Shown here: in pieces, positions 5,721 to 9,573 of the stretch
How the letters are laid out: each line of letters begins with the position of its first letter
Position numbering within the stretch: position 1 is the first letter of the stretch
From: JAAFIP01 sp043718065
GTDB taxonomy: Bacteria > Pseudomonadota > Gammaproteobacteria > Burkholderiales > Burkholderiaceae_C
Length of the DNA stretch: 9,573 nucleotides
Reading direction: 5' to 3'
Assembly (NCBI GenBank): GCA_043718065.1
Contig: JAYSWJ010000183.1
Span: 1 to 9,573, forward strand
Made by a program: the position numbers and the translations under genes
Notes under the pieces: generated by a model
The model's database searches: none
Seen by the model: the letters and a program-made list of their open reading frames with translations, nothing else
Told to the model about the DNA's origin: nothing

Positions 5721-6879
5721 CGTAGTTCTCAGCCAACATGGTTTGTGCAGCTTCTGAGCTCATCAAATAAACCAGCTCTGCTTCTTGCATCTTTTGCCCA
5801 AAACCTGCACTGTCTGGAAAGCGGTGCATCAGCGAGGTGAGCCACCAGCTAAAGCGCTCTACACGCCAAATTTTAGACAGCGCTCGCTGCGAATATCCAT
5901 CAATTCCAGCCTCAGATTTATGAAGGTAATAGTCGCGCAAAGCTTCAAACAGCATCTTCACGTCACTAGCGGCTAAGTTAAGCCCTTTGGCACCAGTAGG
6001 GGGCACGATGTGCGCTGCATCACCCGCCAAAAATAAGCGACCAAAACGCATGGGTTCTGCGACAAAACTGCGCAGCGGTGCAATGGTTTTTTCAATCGAC
6101 GGCCCGGTGATGATGCGGCTGGCGGTGTCTTCGTCTAGCCGCAGTTTTAGTTCAGTCCAAAAGCGCTCGTCGCTCCAGTCACCTACCTTGTCGGTAATGG
6201 GGCATTGCACGTAGTAGCGGCTACGCGTCAAGCTGCGCATGCTGCACAGCGAAAAGCCTCGCTCGCTATTGCCGTAGACGATGGCATTCGGCGACACGGG
6301 CGGCACGTCGGCCAGTACACACAGCCAGCCAAAAGGATAGTCTTTATGAAACTTGGTGATGCTGCGTGCTGGTACGCTGGCGCGGCTGATGCCGTGAAAG
6401 CCATCGCATCCCGCAATAAAGTCGCACTCAATATTGCGCGCTTTGCCGCCCTGCGTGTAGCGCACGCTAGGGCTAGTTAGGTCAAAGTCATGTAACGACA
6501 CGTCTTTGGCTTCGTAGACTGTGGTGAGGCCAGTAGCAGCGCGATGCGCCATCAAATCTTTTGTGACTTCAGTTTGGCCATAGGCGGTAACTACTTTGCC
6601 GCCAGTGCGCTGGGTCAGTTCAATGCTGTGGCGTTGCCCGTTAAACACCAGCTCTAGATGCTGGTGCACATGCCCATGCTCTCGCACGCCTGCCCCCACA
6701 CCTGCTTGCACCAAAACATCGACCGTGGTTTGCTCCAAGATACCTGCACGAATACGGCCTAGTACATAGTCGCCGCTTTGGCGTTCGATAACGATGTTGT
6801 CGATACCTGCTTGGTACAGTAATGCACCCAACAGCAAGCCTGCTGGGCCTGCGCCGATGATACAAACTTGGGTGCGCAT
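5704..6879 (-). CDS. pobA: 4-hydroxybenzoate 3-monooxygenase
   Basis: A 391-residue cytosolic FAD monooxygenase that hydroxylates 4-hydroxybenzoate to protocatechuate using O2 and NADPH. The FAD-binding fingerprint GAGPAG is at 9-14, the DG motif CDGFHG at 158-163 and the second FAD motif GDAAHIVPP at 286-294. Counterparts of the P. fluorescens substrate residues are present, shifted by one: Tyr202, Ser213, Arg215, Arg221, Tyr223, Pro294 and Tyr386. The segment RQ..DYVLGRIR (34-45) keeps the Arg, Gln and Tyr linked to NADPH preference, so NADPH use is inferred. The length matches the family's usual 390-394. The frame reaches 6894, but that longer start would include the GGAGA ribosome site (6888-6892). 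I therefore chose the ATG at 6877-6879, 8 nt downstream of it. It diverges from an IclR-type regulator across a 111-bp gap. No pca ring-cleavage genes lie in the window. Confidence 0.96.
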   Translation of the reverse strand: MRTQVCIIGAGPAGLLLGALLYQAGIDNIVIERQSGDYVLGRIRAGILEQTTVDVLVQAGVGAGVREHGHVHQHLELVFNGQRHSIELTQRTGGKVVTAYGQTEVTKDLMAHRAATGLTTVYEAKDVSLHDFDLTSPSVRYTQGGKARNIECDFIAGCDGFHGISRASVPARSITKFHKDYPFGWLCVLADVPPVSPNAIVYGNSERGFSLCSMRSLTRSRYYVQCPITDKVGDWSDERFWTELKLRLDEDTASRIITGPSIEKTIAPLRSFVAEPMRFGRLFLAGDAAHIVPPTGAKGLNLAASDVKMLFEALRDYYLHKSEAGIDGYSQRALSKIWRVERFSWWLTSLMHRFPDSAGFGQKMQEAELVYLMSSEAAQTMLAENYVGLSV

Positions 6880-6907
6880 CAAAAATATCTCCAATCAATT
6901 CACATTA

Positions 6908-6935
6908 AGCATAGGCCGACGTTTTCCAAGGTGAA
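6908..6935 (-). promoter_or_regulatory. Candidate activator-dependent pobA promoter
   Basis: Read leftward, TTCACC (6935-6930; 4 of 6 to the -35) and TATGCT (6913-6908; 4 of 6 to the -10) are 16 bp apart. They would start transcription near 6901, giving a leader of about 21 nt that contains the GGAGA site. Both boxes are poor, as expected for a promoter needing an activator. A perfect 10-bp palindrome GCTTTAAAGC (6939-6948) sits immediately upstream, within a longer imperfect one (6934-6953). Confidence 0.4.
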
Positions 6936-6952
6936 GGAGCTTTAAAGCCCTT

Positions 6953-6992
6953 TTGCACGATGAATAGCTTATTTGCGCGATAATCGCACGAT
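6953..6992. promoter_or_regulatory. Probable PobR/PcaR-type operator array
   Basis: Three similar 9-mers lie in one direction: TTGCACGAT (6953-6961), TTGCGCGAT (6973-6981) and TCGCACGAT (6984-6992). An inverted half-site (6983-6989, ATCGCAC) makes the palindrome GCGATAATCGC (6977-6987) with the second copy. The 15-mer GCGCGATAATCGCAC (6975-6989) differs at two positions from GTTCGATAATCGCAC, the PcaR site of Pseudomonas putida as I recall it. It overlaps a GATAAT -10-like box (6979-6984) and the regulator's start codon, and lies about 50 bp or more upstream of the candidate pobA transcription start. That suggests activation of pobA and autorepression of the regulator (inference). Confidence 0.65.
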
Positions 6993-7794
6993 GCAATTAG
7001 TCCGCAACTTAGCTAAAGCCGACGTTATCGAGGGCGCTGTCAGAGCCCTGTCGGTGCTAGAAACCTTTACCGCCGAACGCCAACGCCTGAACGCAACGCA
7101 GGTGGCCCAGCGCACGGGTATCACAAGGGCGGCTGCGCGCAGGCATTTACTCACGTTGCAGGCTCTGGGTTATCTAGAAGGCGAGGCTGGTGTCTACTGG
7201 CTAGGCGTGCGCGTGCTGCGGCTAGCAGGCAATTATCTGGCGTCGGCCAGGCTGCCGCGCGTGGTGCAACCCACATTAAATCGCTTAAGCAGTAGCTTGA
7301 ACTGCGCCGTCTCGGTGGCGGTTCTGGACGATGCAGACGTAGTGATTGTGGCGCGCAGCGGCGAGCAGCGCACTGCCAGCCGCGCGCTGCCGCGTGGCAC
7401 GCATTTGGGTGCTCGTCTACCTGCATTTGCCACCAGCACGGGCCGGGTGTTATTGGCGCAGCGTAATAAAACTCAGCTTGCCGATTGGCTAAAGGGCCGG
7501 GTACTGCCGCATTTGACGCCGCATACGGTGTGCGACAAAACGCAGTGGAAGGCGCTGGTATCTGCAGTGGGTTTGCAAGGCTACTGCCTTGCCAGTCAAG
7601 AGCACGAGCTGGGTGTGCAAGCCTTGGCTGTGCCTGTGCGCGACAACGCTGGGGTGGTGGTAGCGGCACTCAACGTGGTGATAGCCACTGACGCTGCGTT
7701 ACCTGTAAAGATCAACGCTAACGCACCGTTACTTACGCAATCATACTTGCGCAGTATGCTGGCCGCTGCTGATGAGATATGTGCGCTGTTATAA
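6991..7794 (+). CDS. pobR: IclR-family regulator of pobA (probable PobR)
   Basis: A 267-residue IclR-type transcription factor. The N-terminal winged helix-turn-helix covers about residues 12-72: IEGAVRALSVLETF, then LNATQVAQRTGITRAAARR as the recognition region, then LTLQALGYLEG. The C-terminal effector domain (about 85-260) carries blocks typical of the PcaR/PcaU/PobR subgroup, such as the VAVLDDADVVIVARS region and ARLPAFATSTGRVLLA. The divergent placement beside pobA and the operator-like repeats in the gap point to 4-hydroxybenzoate-responsive activation of pobA (inference; effector not shown). Start choice: ATG at 6991 has no Shine-Dalgarno, and a GATAAT box ends 6 nt before it, so a leaderless transcript is possible. 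A TTG at 6973 would add six residues. The gene is convergent with the ABC gene, with 19 bp between their ends and no clear terminator. A PcaR-like role is the main alternative. Confidence 0.85.
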   Translation: MQLVRNLAKADVIEGAVRALSVLETFTAERQRLNATQVAQRTGITRAAARRHLLTLQALGYLEGEAGVYWLGVRVLRLAGNYLASARLPRVVQPTLNRLSSSLNCAVSVAVLDDADVVIVARSGEQRTASRALPRGTHLGARLPAFATSTGRVLLAQRNKTQLADWLKGRVLPHLTPHTVCDKTQWKALVSAVGLQGYCLASQEHELGVQALAVPVRDNAGVVVAALNVVIATDAALPVKINANAPLLTQSYLRSMLAAADEICALL

Positions 7795-7813
7795 GTGCTG
7801 ATGGCACAGCGGT

Positions 7814-9319
7814 TTAAGCGCGGTGCGAAATTTCTACCACCAGGCTGCGTGCGGCAAGTTCATCAATCAAGGCTTGCGCTTTGGCTCGGTTAGTGGCGTC
7901 TAGGTTAGCGTCCCATTCGTCTAGCAAATACACCTTGGCGTTAGTTTTTCGTACGATTTCTGTGAGTGATTGCAGTTGCCGCTCGCCTGATGAAAAACCA
8001 TTGCTGGCAACCGCTTGGGTAGTGTCATCTGCTGCTTCGCTATCCTCGTCGATTTCTTCTATCGCTGCAGTCTCAGCGGCTGCAAATTCAAAAGCCAGCT
8101 TGGTGCTGGTGGGCCAGTAGTAGGCGCTAGAGCCGATGTAGTGTTTTAGCGCCGCCAACAGAGTTGACTTGCCTGCACCATTGCCGCCGCGTACTTGCAC
8201 GGTGCCTTGCTGCAGCTGGGGCAGCATGGTGCAGGCTGCATCAAAGCTGGTGACTGGCAAGACTGTGGCCTTGTCACCGCGCATGTTATGCGGTGTGTTG
8301 GGTGGCACATAAGTTAGTCGAAGATCAGCCATGCTAATGCGGTCGTTAAAGTCATCATCTGCTTGCGTTTGCATGGCAGCGCTGGCACCCACCATGCGCG
8401 TCCACAGGGCTTGCAGATCGCTCCAGCCTGCTGCCAGATCGTGCACGTTATATGACAGCTCAATTTGCCTGGGCAATGTGGCGGCCAGTGCAATCAACAA
8501 AGCGGTGTTTTGTGCGTTTTGCCCTGCCACATAAGCTAGGTAGGCCATGATGACCAGAAGTGACGCAATGCCGCTGCCTGCTGTAATGCCCTGTTTGGCC
8601 ATGATGGCGCGTATCTGGGCCTTCAACGCATCGCGCAAGCGCCATTTAAAGCCGGCATGCCAAGTGCGAAAGTTATAGCGGTTGCCACTGGTAATGTTGT
8701 CCCATGCTGTGTAGGTGCGCGCGGTCATGCTGTTGGTGGCGCGCTGATTTTCGGCATACAACGTGTTGATCCATTTGCGCACGCCGTATTGCAGCAGCAT
8801 CAGCGCGATAAACACCCCGCCGTACACCAGGGGCAAGCCGGCATCAATCGCAAAGCCCAGCACGATAGCGTTAAACATCAGGCTAAACAACAGCTTGAGA
8901 TCGGCCTCCAGTTCATAAATGATTTCAAATATCAAATGGAAAGATTCGTTGGTTAAAAACGGCTCGACTTTTTCGCGCTGGCTGCTGGCGGCAAACAAGC
9001 GGGCGTCTGCACGGTTCTCGCTTGCAAAACGTAGCATGTAGCGGCCAAACGCGCCAAAGCCCGCACGTTCCGCATAAATCCAGCTGATGGCGCCTATCGC
9101 ATACGAGGCAGACTGCGCTAAAACAATGTAGCCAAAGTCTGCGATTAAAAAATCTTCGTTAGCTAAATCTTGTCCAGCTTTAATCACCAACCATGTGGTC
9201 AGCGCAGCCAAGGCAGCTTCCACCATCAGCAAAGCCAACATGCCGTAGAAGGGTGGGCACAGTAACAATCCTGCAAAATTGCGCGGCGTAAAGAGTGACT
9301 TTGTTCTGGAAGTAAGCAC
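7814..9319 (-). CDS. ABC half-transporter with compact ATPase domain
   Basis: A 501-residue fusion of a membrane domain and an ATPase domain. About six membrane segments are visible (roughly residues 16-47, 58-82, 142-160, 162-180, 246-266 and 270-288). An A-loop-like Tyr337 precedes Walker A GGNGAGKST (378-386). The signature is SSGERQ (443-448), Walker B VYLLDE (463-468), the D-loop region ANLD (471-474), and the H-loop His499 lies in ISHRA, where the protein ends. Odd points: Walker A lysine to signature is about 60 residues rather than about 100; there is no obvious Q-loop glutamine; an acidic stretch (EEIDEDSEAADD, 421-432) fills that space; and nothing follows the H-loop. The LLDEW Walker B recalls YojI/PvdE-type cyclic-peptide exporters, but substrate and direction are unknown. 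The start is a GTG (9317-9319) without a Shine-Dalgarno; the next in-frame ATG lies within the first membrane segment. It diverges from the Lys-rich gene at the right edge. Confidence 0.8.
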   Translation of the reverse strand: MLTSRTKSLFTPRNFAGLLLCPPFYGMLALLMVEAALAALTTWLVIKAGQDLANEDFLIADFGYIVLAQSASYAIGAISWIYAERAGFGAFGRYMLRFASENRADARLFAASSQREKVEPFLTNESFHLIFEIIYELEADLKLLFSLMFNAIVLGFAIDAGLPLVYGGVFIALMLLQYGVRKWINTLYAENQRATNSMTARTYTAWDNITSGNRYNFRTWHAGFKWRLRDALKAQIRAIMAKQGITAGSGIASLLVIMAYLAYVAGQNAQNTALLIALAATLPRQIELSYNVHDLAAGWSDLQALWTRMVGASAAMQTQADDDFNDRISMADLRLTYVPPNTPHNMRGDKATVLPVTSFDAACTMLPQLQQGTVQVRGGNGAGKSTLLAALKHYIGSSAYYWPTSTKLAFEFAAAETAAIEEIDEDSEAADDTTQAVASNGFSSGERQLQSLTEIVRKTNAKVYLLDEWDANLDATNRAKAQALIDELAARSLVVEISHRA

Positions 9320-9331
9320 GGTGGCGATTAA

Positions 9332-9360
9332 TTTATAAGGGTTTACCCTTAATTTATGTA
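9332..9360 (-). promoter_or_regulatory. Candidate ABC-gene promoter with 16-bp palindrome
   Basis: Read leftward, TATAAA (9337-9332; 5 of 6 to the -10) lies 17 bp after TACATA (9360-9355; 3 of 6 to the -35). The spacer is almost exactly filled by the palindrome TAAGGGTTTACCCTTA (9336-9351; 7-bp arms, 2-bp centre). An operator in this place would block polymerase, or would suit a spacer-twisting activator. Transcription would start near 9325, only a few bases before the GTG. Confidence 0.4.
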
Positions 9361-9434
9361 AATGGCTGTAGTTTTATTGCCGCAAGGTGTGCTTTTGTCA
9401 ACTAAAACTTAAGCTGTTACGTTGAGATTGTGTG

Positions 9435-9455
9435 CCAATAAGGGCGTCTTATTGG
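9435..9455. repeat. Hairpin upstream of the right-edge gene
   Basis: ccaataag (9435-9442) pairs with cttattgg (9448-9455), a perfect 8-bp stem with a 5-nt loop. It lies in the 200-bp gap 9320-9519, downstream of a TTGTCA (9395-9400) that could be a -35 box but lacks a good -10 (TACGTT at 17 bp). There is no T-tract, so it is not a typical terminator. Confidence 0.5.
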
Positions 9456-9465
9456 TTACACTGAA

Positions 9466-9487
9466 TCACCTGTTTAAAAGCAGGTGA
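9466..9487. repeat. Second hairpin in the right-edge gene's leader
   Basis: tcacctg (9466-9472) pairs with caggtga (9481-9487), a 7-bp stem with an 8-nt A/T-rich loop, 19 bases before the AAGGA ribosome site (9507-9511). Together with the hairpin at 9435-9455 it would structure the 5' leader of the downstream gene. Confidence 0.5.
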
Positions 9488-9519
9488 ATCTTAACCCTCA
9501 TAATCTAAGGATGACTATC

Positions 9520-9573
9520 ATGGCAAAGAAAATGAAGAAAAAAGCCGGCAAAAAGCCAGCAGCTCCAGCAGCT
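9520..9573 (+). CDS. Lys/Ala-rich protein, 5' end only
   Basis: Only 18 codons are in the window, MAKKMKKKAGKKPAAPAA. AAGGA (9507-9511) lies 8 nt before the ATG and supports the start. There is no signal peptide. The strongly basic Lys/Ala/Pro opening resembles histone H1-like proteins of Burkholderiales, or HU proteins with an AK-rich N-terminal extension, both cytosolic DNA-binders (family knowledge). The visible part is too short to decide. It diverges from the ABC gene. Confidence 0.65.
   Translation, partial: MAKKMKKKAGKKPAAPAA

Noticed and set aside
6960..6983. Seven-codon upstream open frame before the IclR-type gene
   Set aside because: No ribosome site, and it overlaps the operator repeats, which explain the sequence better.
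7151..7669. 172-codon leftward open frame opposite the IclR-type gene
   Set aside because: The forward frame has clear IclR domains; the antisense product is Arg/Pro/Ala-rich shadow sequence.
7795..7813. Terminator between the convergent IclR-type and ABC genes
   Set aside because: Only 4-5 bp complementary stretches are present, with no T-tract on either strand.

Overview
The window looks like chromosomal DNA of a betaproteobacterium, most likely Burkholderiales and probably close to Comamonadaceae. The evidence is the sequence style of Icd, ClpS, ClpA and PobA, the DUF192 protein with its FWMKNTLLPL motif, and an Ala/Pro/Lys-rich exported protein of a kind I associate with that group. Base composition is moderate, roughly half G+C by eye. 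I see no tRNA, rRNA, insertion sequence, phage gene or CRISPR array.

Layout. Positions 1-1041 hold two leftward genes: a DUF192 protein with a signal peptide (112-579) and an Ala-rich exported protein (715-1041). Between them lie a rho-independent terminator and a 22-bp perfect inverted repeat that swallows the Ala-rich gene's stop codon. Going rightward, NADP-dependent isocitrate dehydrogenase (icd, 1273-2526) has its own terminator. After an AT-rich gap come clpS (2782-3138) and clpA (3198-5513), the N-degron adaptor and unfoldase of the ClpAP protease, followed by a strong terminator. Next is a 4-hydroxybenzoate catabolic pair: pobA (leftward, 5704-6879) diverges from an IclR-family regulator (rightward, 6991-7794) that is very probably PobR. 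A leftward ABC half-transporter with an unusually compact ATPase domain (7814-9319) follows. At the right edge a Lys/Ala-rich gene begins (9520 onward) and runs off the window.

How the genes fit together. icd and clpS-clpA are housekeeping (TCA cycle, protein quality control) and each unit has its own terminator. The pobA/regulator pair is a classic local switch. The short divergent gap carries repeated TTGC(A/G)CGAT-like half-sites and a 15-bp element very close to the PcaR/PobR-type operator as I remember it; this element overlaps the regulator's own -10 region and start codon. The rest of the protocatechuate pathway must lie elsewhere.

Most worth a second look: (1) the multi-half-site operator between pobA and the regulator; (2) the ABC protein, whose Walker A to signature distance is only about 60 residues, with an acidic segment and no recognisable Q-loop, and which stops directly after the H-loop; (3) two genes whose stop codons sit inside perfect inverted repeats, both with 12-nt loops; (4) a 16-bp palindrome inside the putative ABC promoter. 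I do not see a complete unknown multi-gene system. The ABC gene and its divergent cationic neighbour are the least explained part.
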